DNA of 64,000 bases from Planctomycetota bacterium (lineage in GTDB: Bacteria; Planctomycetota; Brocadiia; JAADGH01), in contig JAADGH010000078.1 in assembly GCA_013152475.1 (NCBI GenBank), positions 155,916 to 219,915 of the forward strand, written 5' to 3'. The position numbers and the translations under genes are program-made. The notes beneath the pieces were generated by a model. That model saw only the letters and a list, made by a program, of their open reading frames with translations. It searched no databases and was not told the DNA's origin. This document shows positions 1-8,277 of this stretch, one piece after another; the first letter of the stretch is position 1, and each line of letters begins with the position of its first letter.

Positions 1-3000
1 GACAGGGAAGCGCGCCGTGCCGGCCCGGCCCTTCGGCGACCCAACGGCCTTCCATCCGCGCTGCATTTTGTCGTCCACAAGCGCCAAACCCCCGGTGAGT
101 TTCGCGTCGGTTGCGTAACAGGCCGGATAGACGTATGTCTCGCGTTTGGGCGTATTGACCGGAACGATCGTCACGTCATCCATATACATCAAGACGTCCT
201 TCTGTTCTTCTCGTGAGTCTGTGCTTACCGCGATGTAGAGGGCGTCGTAGTAGTCGGGAACGGTGAACTCGGTCTGGAGGAGCTGCCACGCGCCCCGGCC
301 AGTCAGGTCGTATCGGTTCGTGTAGAACGCCCCTTGCGTCCGGCCCTTGGCCCGCATGGCGACCCTCGGCCGCGGACCGGGCACGCCCTCGCCGATCCGG
401 TCCACGCGCAGCCAGAGCTGCATACGATAGGTCTTGCCTCGTTCGAGCCAGGTAATCTCCCACGGTGGCCCGCAGGCATAGCGCGTGACGAAGTACTCGT
501 TCTGTCCCTTGATCTCTCCCGACGCCATGGCCGACGCCCGACCGGTGTGGGGGGCGTCTGTGTTCCGACTGAGCTTCAGGTCGCCGCGCACCGTCCAGCC
601 CCGGGTATCCTCCTCGAAGTCGGGGTTCGGCATCAGGGCGGGAACGGGCCGCCGCGCGGGATTCAGCGCGGCCCTCTCCATCAGGTCATACACCTCGTTC
701 AACTTTGGGCCGGGGAACTTGCTGATCTCGTACATCGCCATCGGCGCCGAGCAGATGGGCAGGCCGTAGCAGATGCCATTGCCCGGGCCACCCTTCTTGA
801 AGGCGATCAGCCCGTTGATGAACGCCTCCCGCGTCACATCCATCAGCCGCTTGTCATGGGAGTAGTTGGCGGCAAAGGCCAGACCGTTGGCCTCGATCAA
901 CGAAAGGATGGGACTCACGCCGGTGTTGGGGCAGGTGGTATAGTGAAAGGCCCCTTCCTCCGGGACCCACATGTGGTCCACCAGGTAATTCGCAATCTTG
1001 ACAATCCGTTCCGCCACTTCCCTGTCCCCGGTGGCGAGGTAAAAGTACTTCAACGCCGTCATCAGCACGCCCGCCATGAACCCCGCCTCGCCATGATGCT
1101 TCTCCTGGCACCGGCAGTGCCCGCCGCCGAGTTTGTGGATCCACAGGCCGTACTTCGGGTCGCCCTTCGCCTTCACCTCCTCGTACATCAAACGCATACC
1201 GTTCAGATAAAACTCGTCGTACGTGGCGAAGTAGGTGGACATGGCGATGATCCCCATCCACCCCGGCACGCGGGCGTTGCCGTAGGAAAACTCCGTCGTG
1301 TTCCACCCGCACACCCAGCCGCCAAGCTGCATGGCGCTGCGGTGGACCTGGCGGTCGCCGGTGAGGAAGTAGTACTCCAGGTTGCCCTGGTTCCACATGT
1401 GGCCTCGGTTGGTGCAGTAGCCGGTGGCGTAGAGGGTCATGCCGAGATGGTTGTAAGGATAGTATCCGCCGGTGTGCCCCATGCAGTGCACCCACGCCTG
1501 CCCCACGCGCCGCCCGGGACCCGGCCCCGCCACCTGTCCGGCGGCATAGTGCACCACGTCCACGTCGGCATTGTGGCGCGAGGCCTGTTCGGCGGCGACG
1601 AAGAAGCGCCGGTCGCCGGTGCGGAAGTACTGGGTAAAGAGGCCGTGCGGCGTGTCGTATTCGATGTTCCGCCAGCTATGGGAGCGCCCGCCCTCGGTGT
1701 CACCAAAGTTCATCAGGCCGTACCAGTGCCGGGCCTTGCGGAGGTCGAAGTACTGGTCGATCCCATCGCTCATGATCTTGTCGTACATGGCGAATTCCTT
1801 CGGATCGTCCGACGCGATGCCAAAGAGCGCACCCGACTTGCAGTACCACTTCGGGTTCGCCGTCACCAGCAACGGAGAATTGACCCGCGCGAGAATTTCC
1901 TTCGGCGTCGCTGCGTCGCTCGGCCCGAAGCAGAGCTCATGGCGCTTCTCGAAACCCGAGCGGAAGGTGTAGTTTCCGTCGCGCAGGTAGAAGGTGAGGA
2001 TTTCCTCGTTCGGCTTGTTCGCATAGCGGTCCTTCGGCTCGATCTTTGGGTAGAGGCCGATGACGAGCTTCCCCCCTTCGACATGCAGGCCCTTCGGCCA
2101 CTGCTGCCAGAAGTCGCGCACGGCAACGCTCAGTGCGCCTTTGCTCACCAGGCCGGGGCAGCGCTTGCCTTGTTCATCACCCATAAGCCACTTGTCGTCG
2201 AAGTGCTGAAACAGCCGTTGCCCCTCGCCCAGTTCGGCGATGCGGTCGCCCTCAAGGAGAACCTTCCCCGGTCCTCTTGACTCGGCCGGCCCAAAAACCA
2301 GGTCGAGCGCGGCAAATGATTTCATCTCGTCGCCGTACTTGTATTCCGGCTTGACAATATCGTGCTGGAGGATGTGATCCACACGGACGAAGGGATCGCC
2401 GAAGTGGCAGAAGTAGCGAAGCGTGAACCCGAAGTACGGCTCGCCCTTCTCATTGACATGGTGCCCGCTCACCTTGATTACCGCGCGTTGCGCGTTGCTC
2501 TCCTCCACCTCCACCGTCTCGACCTTGCCGGTATAAATCGTTCCATCCACGGCCGTCAGACGCGACACGGGGAGGGCCGACACGATCCGGTCGTTGACGT
2601 ACAACCCACCCAATCCCGTGGTTGTATTGATGACGAGCCTGGTATCGCCCATGCCGACGATGATGCTCTCCCCATCCCGTATGACCATCGAGCCGGTTCG
2701 GTATAGAATCGGCTGGGACTCGGCCCCGATGATGAGCTTGAGCTTCTTCGTCTGATTCGCTCCCACCTTGACCTTCGAAGTCACCAGCAGCCACTTGATC
2801 GTCCCATCCGGCCAGCGAACCAGCGCGCGCGTGGCGATGGGGAGGGCCTGTTCGCCATCCATCAGCCGCGCCATGTGCGCCCAGCCGAGCGCGCCCTTGG
2901 GGAGGGGGACGCCGAAGGTGACGGGTTCGTTCCGAGCCATTCCCTCCGTCTCCGTCACGGTCAGGGGCACATGCAGCGTCTTCGCGCTGCCCTTGGGAAA

Positions 3001-3366
3001 CATCCCGGGCGGCTTGACCTCGATGACCTCACTCGACACTTTCGGTCCTTCTTCGGCTTTCGCTGTCACCTGGACAGACCGTCTCTGGTCGGACGGAATG
3101 CCTGCGATGTCGAACCGGTGGTTTCGACAGGCCTCCGGCTCGGGCTTCATCGTCTCGGTACACCGATCGTCCGTGCCATACCGGCACGTAGCGACGGCCG
3201 GGAGGTTCGTGGTGAATCGCACCTCGATGGTGTAGGTCTTGAGATCCTCCTGCAATCGCGGCTTGGCCGAGAGATGTTCGATCTTGAGTTCGCCTTCCGC
3301 CAATGCAGCCGGGGCTGTAACCACAACGCAAAACAGGACAACGCATGTCAATCGGAATGGTTTCAT
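1..3366 (-). CDS. Large secreted exo-rhamnogalacturonan-lyase-like / RIFT-barrel protein (PcRGLX/YetA-like), C-terminus truncated by window edge
   Basis: Manual minus-strand translation from ATG at 3366 is open for 1122 codons to base 1. It starts MKPFRLTCVVLFCVVVTAPAALAEGELKIEHLSAKPRL (signal peptide) and contains NEPVTFGVPLPKGALGWAHMARLMDGEQALPIATRALVRWPDGTIKWLLV, typical of the PcRGLX N-terminal domain. An alpha/alpha-toroid-like region and a CBM-like C-terminal part (PNPDFEEDTRGWTVRGDLKLSRN) follow. Absent from the ORF track because it has no stop in the window. Confidence 0.85.
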   Translation of the reverse strand, partial: MKPFRLTCVVLFCVVVTAPAALAEGELKIEHLSAKPRLQEDLKTYTIEVRFTTNLPAVATCRYGTDDRCTETMKPEPEACRNHRFDIAGIPSDQRRSVQVTAKAEEGPKVSSEVIEVKPPGMFPKGSAKTLHVPLTVTETEGMARNEPVTFGVPLPKGALGWAHMARLMDGEQALPIATRALVRWPDGTIKWLLVTSKVKVGANQTKKLKLIIGAESQPILYRTGSMVIRDGESIIVGMGDTRLVINTTTGLGGLYVNDRIVSALPVSRLTAVDGTIYTGKVETVEVEESNAQRAVIKVSGHHVNEKGEPYFGFTLRYFCHFGDPFVRVDHILQHDIVKPEYKYGDEMKSFAALDLVFGPAESRGPGKVLLEGDRIAELGEGQRLFQHFDDKWLMGDEQGKRCPGLVSKGALSVAVRDFWQQWPKGLHVEGGKLVIGLYPKIEPKDRYANKPNEEILTFYLRDGNYTFRSGFEKRHELCFGPSDAATPKEILARVNSPLLVTANPKWYCKSGALFGIASDDPKEFAMYDKIMSDGIDQYFDLRKARHWYGLMNFGDTEGGRSHSWRNIEYDTPHGLFTQYFRTGDRRFFVAAEQASRHNADVDVVHYAAGQVAGPGPGRRVGQAWVHCMGHTGGYYPYNHLGMTLYATGYCTNRGHMWNQGNLEYYFLTGDRQVHRSAMQLGGWVCGWNTTEFSYGNARVPGWMGIIAMSTYFATYDEFYLNGMRLMYEEVKAKGDPKYGLWIHKLGGGHCRCQEKHHGEAGFMAGVLMTALKYFYLATGDREVAERIVKIANYLVDHMWVPEEGAFHYTTCPNTGVSPILSLIEANGLAFAANYSHDKRLMDVTREAFINGLIAFKKGGPGNGICYGLPICSAPMAMYEISKFPGPKLNEVYDLMERAALNPARRPVPALMPNPDFEEDTRGWTVRGDLKLSRNTDAPHTGRASAMASGEIKGQNEYFVTRYACGPPWEITWLERGKTYRMQLWLRVDRIGEGVPGPRPRVAMRAKGRTQGAFYTNRYDLTGRGAWQLLQTEFTVPDYYDALYIAVSTDSREEQKDVLMYMDDVTIVPVNTPKRETYVYPACYATDAKLTGGLALVDDKMQRGWKAVGSPKGRAGTARFPV

Positions 3367-3536
3367 GTTGATTCCTTGTTCCTCTTTTGTCTTGAGAACC
3401 CACGCAACGGCAGAATAGCATAGCGCGCGGCCAGGAGCGGCTCAAGCGAATTCCCCACATGGAGCACAATCACATCGGCGCCGCATCCGGATCTTCCTTT
3501 GAAATCGGGACCGCATTCGGATAGACTTCATCTGAG

Positions 3537-3741
3537 GTAACCATTTAGCCAAGTACAGGTTGTGTGCCACGCTCAAGCTCCGGCTTGAGCGTGCAGGCGG
3601 CGGGGTGCCTGGCGGTTCGCAAGACACGCTCAAACAAGTTTGAGCGTGGCACCTGGCCCCCGATATTTCTGTAGGGCAAGCTCGCAATGATGGGGCTTGC
3701 CGCCTCAATATGCCCTCACCAACACTTGGCTAAATGGTTAC
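3537..3741. mobile_element. MITE-like element, 18-bp perfect TIRs (GTAACCATTTAGCCAAGT) flanked by 8-bp TSD CATCTGAG; IS66-like termini
   Basis: TIR-L 3537-3554 is the exact reverse complement of TIR-R 3724-3741. Direct repeats CATCTGAG at 3529-3536 and 3742-3749. No plausible CDS inside; contains two palindromes (3568-3593, 3625-3648). Confidence 0.85.
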
Positions 3742-3797
3742 CATCTGAGAAGACCACGGGAAAACAGCCAGCAGAGAAGCCCAACAGGAGGTGTCAG

Positions 3798-5330
3798 ATG
3801 AGAAAGTTTGCACTGTCCCGAATACTCCAGATCCTTGCATTTCTCTCAGCCCTTGCGGCCCTCGCAACGTGCGCCACTGCCCAAACAGAAAAGGCGCGCG
3901 CGCTGGAGAAGATTCGCAAGCACATCAAGCCCCTGACTCATCCCCTCGGCGACCGTCTGCCGATCATCACCTGGCAGAACCGCAACCTCCCTCTCGGCAT
4001 GGAGGCAGGGAACATAGAGGAGAATCAAAAAGTCTTCGTGGACCGCGGCTTCCTGCCCACGTGCAACGCGTGCGTGAATCCCGAGAAGGCGAAGCTCTAC
4101 GTCCCGATCTTCAAGTTCTGGCAGAGCCAAGGCTTCCCCGTCTGCATCCTTCCGCAGGGCTGGGTGCAGACGCTCTACACAACGGCCCGGAACGGCCGGT
4201 ACAAATGCCCCCACCAACCGCCCGCCGAGCAAAGCGAGCACTACCCCTGCCCGGCTCTCATGATGACCCACAAACGCATCCCCTCAGCGGCCGCACGGAC
4301 CGCCGACACCCTCCGGGCGCTCAAGGAAAATGGCATCAAGCTCAAACTCCTGTTGGTTGATTTCGAATCCGGCGCATATCTGCGGAACGCGGCCGACCGG
4401 GAAGAAAATGTCAGGAAGCAGATGGAGATGGCGGCGCAGTGCCCCCGCTGCATCGAGACCTTTGGCAAGGAGGCCCTGTCCACACTCGACGGCTATGTCG
4501 GCGTGGTGAACAAGGCGCGCGCCAGCGCCACGAAGCAGGCCCTCTGCGATCCCGCCCGTTCCGTATTTCCCGACCTCTTTATCGGCAACTATTACGCCTG
4601 GCCGATCAATCGCGTTCCGCGGCCCGAGGGCCGGTGGCCGGCCTACGGCTACGAGGGCAGCGGCCTGAACGTCTTGATGCCCCGTGTCTACATGAACGCC
4701 GGCTGGGGCGGCGCGGGCAGGGACCAGGACAAGATGAACTGGAACGCCTTCTTCTGCTGCCTGGAAGGCTTCTCGCCAGCGGCGTCGGTGAGGCGCGAGG
4801 GAGAGCTTCTGATCCCCTGGCCGCACGTCTGGCTCGGTGGCTCATACCTGAAGTTTGTGATGAAGGGCCGCAAGCTGCCGGAGCCCTGGGTCATGAGCGA
4901 GATGGCGCGGCACATGATGCTGCGCGGGGCCGAGACCTTCGCCATCTGGGTGGACGCTCAGATCGGCGAGTTCCCCGCCGACTACCCCTATCCCGAGTAC
5001 GCCGAGATGGGGCAATTCTGCTACGACGTCAAGGGCGTGCAGGAGGGTTTTAGCGACATGCTGCGCTTCAACTCTTTCCTGCGTAAAGCCAAGCCCATGA
5101 ACTTCGAAGTCCCGGGCGCACGGTCGCAACTGGGTGCGGAAACGGCCACATGGTCCGGCGTGCAGACACCTGAGAAGGCCCTTGTCCGGACGATCTCCTT
5201 CAACCAGGGCAAGATCGTTGAGAAGAAGATAGAGGCCTATGGCAAATCCATCCCCCTGACCTTCGGACCGAAGGGGCAGTTCTACTGGGTCTATCCCGAT
5301 GGGAGGGCGGAAAAGATCGAAGGCGAGTGA
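3798..5330 (+). CDS. Secreted hypothetical protein, possibly a TIM-barrel glycosidase-like fold
   Basis: ATG 3798 after AGGAG; MRKFALSRILQILAFLSALAALATCATAQ signal peptide; 510 aa. The upstream extension in the ORF track runs into the MITE and is not credible. Confidence 0.8.
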   Translation: MRKFALSRILQILAFLSALAALATCATAQTEKARALEKIRKHIKPLTHPLGDRLPIITWQNRNLPLGMEAGNIEENQKVFVDRGFLPTCNACVNPEKAKLYVPIFKFWQSQGFPVCILPQGWVQTLYTTARNGRYKCPHQPPAEQSEHYPCPALMMTHKRIPSAAARTADTLRALKENGIKLKLLLVDFESGAYLRNAADREENVRKQMEMAAQCPRCIETFGKEALSTLDGYVGVVNKARASATKQALCDPARSVFPDLFIGNYYAWPINRVPRPEGRWPAYGYEGSGLNVLMPRVYMNAGWGGAGRDQDKMNWNAFFCCLEGFSPAASVRREGELLIPWPHVWLGGSYLKFVMKGRKLPEPWVMSEMARHMMLRGAETFAIWVDAQIGEFPADYPYPEYAEMGQFCYDVKGVQEGFSDMLRFNSFLRKAKPMNFEVPGARSQLGAETATWSGVQTPEKALVRTISFNQGKIVEKKIEAYGKSIPLTFGPKGQFYWVYPDGRAEKIEGE

Positions 5331-5351
5331 GGGCGCGCCCGACCGGACACA

Positions 5352-5380
5352 TTGACACACCCATCCGCCTGTGATAGGAT
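5352..5380 (+). promoter_or_regulatory. Sigma-70-type promoter candidate upstream of the LarA-like gene
   Basis: TTGACA-N17-TAGGAT in an intergenic region. Confidence 0.6.
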
Positions 5381-5434
5381 GGCGGCAGAGAGGAACGCGG
5401 TTTCCGAATTTTCGCATTTGCGGGAGATGGTGAT

Positions 5435-6712
5435 ATGGCAGTTGGACTGGGTTATGAAGACAAGGTTTTGACCGAAGACGAGGCGCGCGAGACCATCGCC
5501 AGGGGCCTGGCCCAGGAGAAGTGGGACGGCAAGAAGGTAGTTGCGCTCATCCCCGACCACACCCGCAGCGGCCCGATCGGCATGGTGATTAAGATGGTCT
5601 ACGACACGATCGGCGAGCAGTGCGGGCTCTTCGACTGCCTCGTGGCCCTCGGCACGCACCCGCCCCTGTCCGAGGACAAGATCCTCGAACGGTGCGAGCT
5701 GACCCGCGAGGAGTGGCAGACGAACTACAAGAAGATGCGCCTCTTCAACCACCACTGGGAGAAGCCGGACACCTTTGCCGAGGTGGGCAAGTTCACCGAG
5801 GACATGATCGAGGAGATCTCCGAGGGCCGCATGCGCGAGGAGGTCCCGGTGACCCTGAACAAGATGGTCCTCGACTACGATGTGATCCTGATCATCGGCC
5901 CCACCTTCCCGCACGAGGTGGTGGGTTTCAGCGGCGGGAACAAGTACATCTTCCCGGGCATCTCCGGCAAGGAGCTGATCGACTCGTTCCACTGGCTCGG
6001 GGCGGTGATCACGAACCCGAAGATCAACGGCACGAAGTACACGCCGGTGCGGAAGGTGGTCGATACGGCCGCCGCGATGGTGCCGGTGCAGCGCCTCTGC
6101 GTGAGCATTGTGGCGCACTTCGGGAAGCTGAACGGGGTCTACATCGGCGCGCCGGAGGACGCATGGGCCGACGCGTCGGACCTGTCGGACAAGCTGCACA
6201 TCGTCTACAAGGACAAGCCGTATAAGCAAATCCTCTCCATGTCGCCGGAGATGTACGACGACATCTGGACGGGGGGAAAGTGTATGTATAAGCTGGAGCC
6301 GGTGGTGGCCGACGGGGGCGAGCTGATCATCTACGCGCCGCACATCGACGAAATCTCCTACACCCACGGCAAGATCATCGACGAGATCGGCTACCATACG
6401 ATCGAATACTTCCTGGCGCAGTGGGACAAGTTCAAGGGCTACCCCCGCGGCGTGACGGCGCACTCGACGCACGTGAAGGGGATCGGCGCCTACGAGAACG
6501 GTGTCGAGAAGCCACGCGTGAATGTGACCCTTGCCACGCGCATCCCCAAGGAGCGGTGCGACCGGGTGAACCTGGGCTACCGCGATCCGGACTCGATCAA
6601 TCCGGACGACTTCGAGAACCGCGAGGACGAAGGCGTGCTCTGTGTCCACAAGGCAGGGGAGATGCTGCACCGGCTCACAGACCCACCGGCCTGGGCGAGG
6701 TTTGATGGGTGA
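5435..6712 (+). CDS. LarA-like (DUF2088) nickel-pincer-cofactor-dependent racemase/epimerase family protein
   Basis: Motifs IPDHTRSGP, ALGTHPP, PTFPHEVVGFSGGNKYIFPG, DSFHWLG, with LarA-type His/Lys positions retained. Confidence 0.85.
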   Translation: MAVGLGYEDKVLTEDEARETIARGLAQEKWDGKKVVALIPDHTRSGPIGMVIKMVYDTIGEQCGLFDCLVALGTHPPLSEDKILERCELTREEWQTNYKKMRLFNHHWEKPDTFAEVGKFTEDMIEEISEGRMREEVPVTLNKMVLDYDVILIIGPTFPHEVVGFSGGNKYIFPGISGKELIDSFHWLGAVITNPKINGTKYTPVRKVVDTAAAMVPVQRLCVSIVAHFGKLNGVYIGAPEDAWADASDLSDKLHIVYKDKPYKQILSMSPEMYDDIWTGGKCMYKLEPVVADGGELIIYAPHIDEISYTHGKIIDEIGYHTIEYFLAQWDKFKGYPRGVTAHSTHVKGIGAYENGVEKPRVNVTLATRIPKERCDRVNLGYRDPDSINPDDFENREDEGVLCVHKAGEMLHRLTDPPAWARFDG

Positions 6713-8232
6713 ATCTCTGGTTTGTCAAGACCCCTCGATACATCTGGCCCTTCAACTCGGAGACCAGCGCCTTCTGGCAGCCGCTCGGCTTCGCTTCGAT
6801 GGCGGCGGTCCTCCGCGAGCGGATGCCCGATCTCGCCCTTCGCATCATCGACTGCCCCGCGCTGAAGATGGGGTGGCGCTCGCTCGAACAACTTCTCCGC
6901 TCGGGCATGCCGGACCTTCTCTGCATTGGCGAGGAGACCGTCTCGGCCCATGAGGCCCTCCGCCTCGCGCGCCTGGCGAAGGAAGTCCGACCCGACGTGA
7001 CGGTCATCGCCGGCGGCTGCTATTTCGCCTATGCCGTCGAGGACACGTTGCTCAACCATCCCGTCGACTTCATCGTCCGGTCCGAAGGGGAGGAGACTCT
7101 CTCCGATCTCGTGCGCGAGCTCCTGCGCAAGGCCCCCGATCCGGCGCGTGTCCTCGGCATCGCCTATCACGACGGCGGGGAGATTCGGCAGACGTCCCCC
7201 CGGCCTCTCATAGAGGATCTGAACACACTGCCGAGCCCTGCCTATGACATGCTGCCGATGGATCGCTACGGTCGCGGGTCGAGGAACCATCCCAACCTTG
7301 CGGCCATCGAGCACTCCCGGGGCTGCATCGACACGTGCAGCTTCTGCATCCTCTGGCGGCACATGGGTGACGAGACGAACGGCGCATGCCGACCCCGTCT
7401 GCGCACCAAGAGCGGCGCGCGGAGCTTCGAGGAGGTGCGTTTGCTTGTTGAGCGGTACGACCGGAAGACCCTCGGCTGGGTGGACCCGAGCTGGAACGCC
7501 GACCCGGCATGGAGCGATGAATTCTGCACCTTGATGGTCCGCCGCAACATGCAGGTCATGGCCTCGGCCTGGATGCGGGCCGACTGCATCGTCCGCGACG
7601 AGAAACTCGGCATCCTCAAGAAGCAGGTGAAGTCCGGCCTCCGCCGGGCCATCATCGGCGTGGAGCGGATCCGGGACGTCGATCTGCGCAGGTTCGGCAA
7701 ACACAACAATGCACCGGATGTCACGGCCGAGGCCTTCGCGATCCTCCGGAAGAACTATCCCGAGGTCGATACCATCGGCACGTTCATCTACGGCGTCTGG
7801 GAGGAGACGGAGGAGTCGATCGCCGGGCTGCTGGAATACGCCGCCGCCCAGCGCATGGACTATTCCTTCTTTATCCCCGTCACGCCGAACCCCGGCACGC
7901 CCGTCCGCGATGAGGCCGTCCGCCGGAACGCCATCGAGGTCGATGACTTGCGCGCCTACAATTTCATCACGCCCGTCATGCGGTCGAAGGACCTCACGGC
8001 GGCCCGGTTGCAGGACATCTTCCACAAGCACGCCGCACTCTGGTGGATCCGGGACGGTGCGCGGGGCATACGCCGTTTGCTCTTCGAGCGCGATGCGCGG
8101 AAGCGCGGCGTGCGGCGGGCGCTTTTCCGCCACGGGCTGAGGGTGTTCAACTCGGCCCTGTGGAACCGCATCACGCGTCGTGACGGCAATCCAGCTTTGC
8201 ACTTTGTTGTGCCGTCATGGTATAATTCTTGA
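6709..8232 (+). CDS. B12-binding-domain radical SAM protein
   Basis: N-terminal Rossmann-like B12-binding region (VIAGGCYFAY, IVRSEGEETLSDLV) and RGCIDTCSFC (CX3CX2C). GTG start overlaps the preceding stop (GTGA). Confidence 0.85.
   Translation: MNLWFVKTPRYIWPFNSETSAFWQPLGFASMAAVLRERMPDLALRIIDCPALKMGWRSLEQLLRSGMPDLLCIGEETVSAHEALRLARLAKEVRPDVTVIAGGCYFAYAVEDTLLNHPVDFIVRSEGEETLSDLVRELLRKAPDPARVLGIAYHDGGEIRQTSPRPLIEDLNTLPSPAYDMLPMDRYGRGSRNHPNLAAIEHSRGCIDTCSFCILWRHMGDETNGACRPRLRTKSGARSFEEVRLLVERYDRKTLGWVDPSWNADPAWSDEFCTLMVRRNMQVMASAWMRADCIVRDEKLGILKKQVKSGLRRAIIGVERIRDVDLRRFGKHNNAPDVTAEAFAILRKNYPEVDTIGTFIYGVWEETEESIAGLLEYAAAQRMDYSFFIPVTPNPGTPVRDEAVRRNAIEVDDLRAYNFITPVMRSKDLTAARLQDIFHKHAALWWIRDGARGIRRLLFERDARKRGVRRALFRHGLRVFNSALWNRITRRDGNPALHFVVPSWYNS
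8197..8226 (+). promoter_or_regulatory. Sigma-70-type promoter candidate for the PD40 lipoprotein
   Basis: TTGCAC-N18-TATAAT just before the start at 8278. Confidence 0.55.
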
Positions 8233-8277
8233 CCAACAAGCTTCTTGCGCCCATCAGACATCGCAAGGGAGAATGCT

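Noticed and set aside
334-2280. 648-aa plus-strand ORF
   Set aside because: Exactly antisense to the well-supported secreted RIFT-barrel protein; composition is His/Arg/Val-rich without recognisable motifs, typical of a GC-rich antisense open frame.
5291-8202. Minus-strand ORFs of 459 and 541 aa
   Set aside because: Antisense to the clearly recognisable LarA-like and radical SAM genes; no family motifs.
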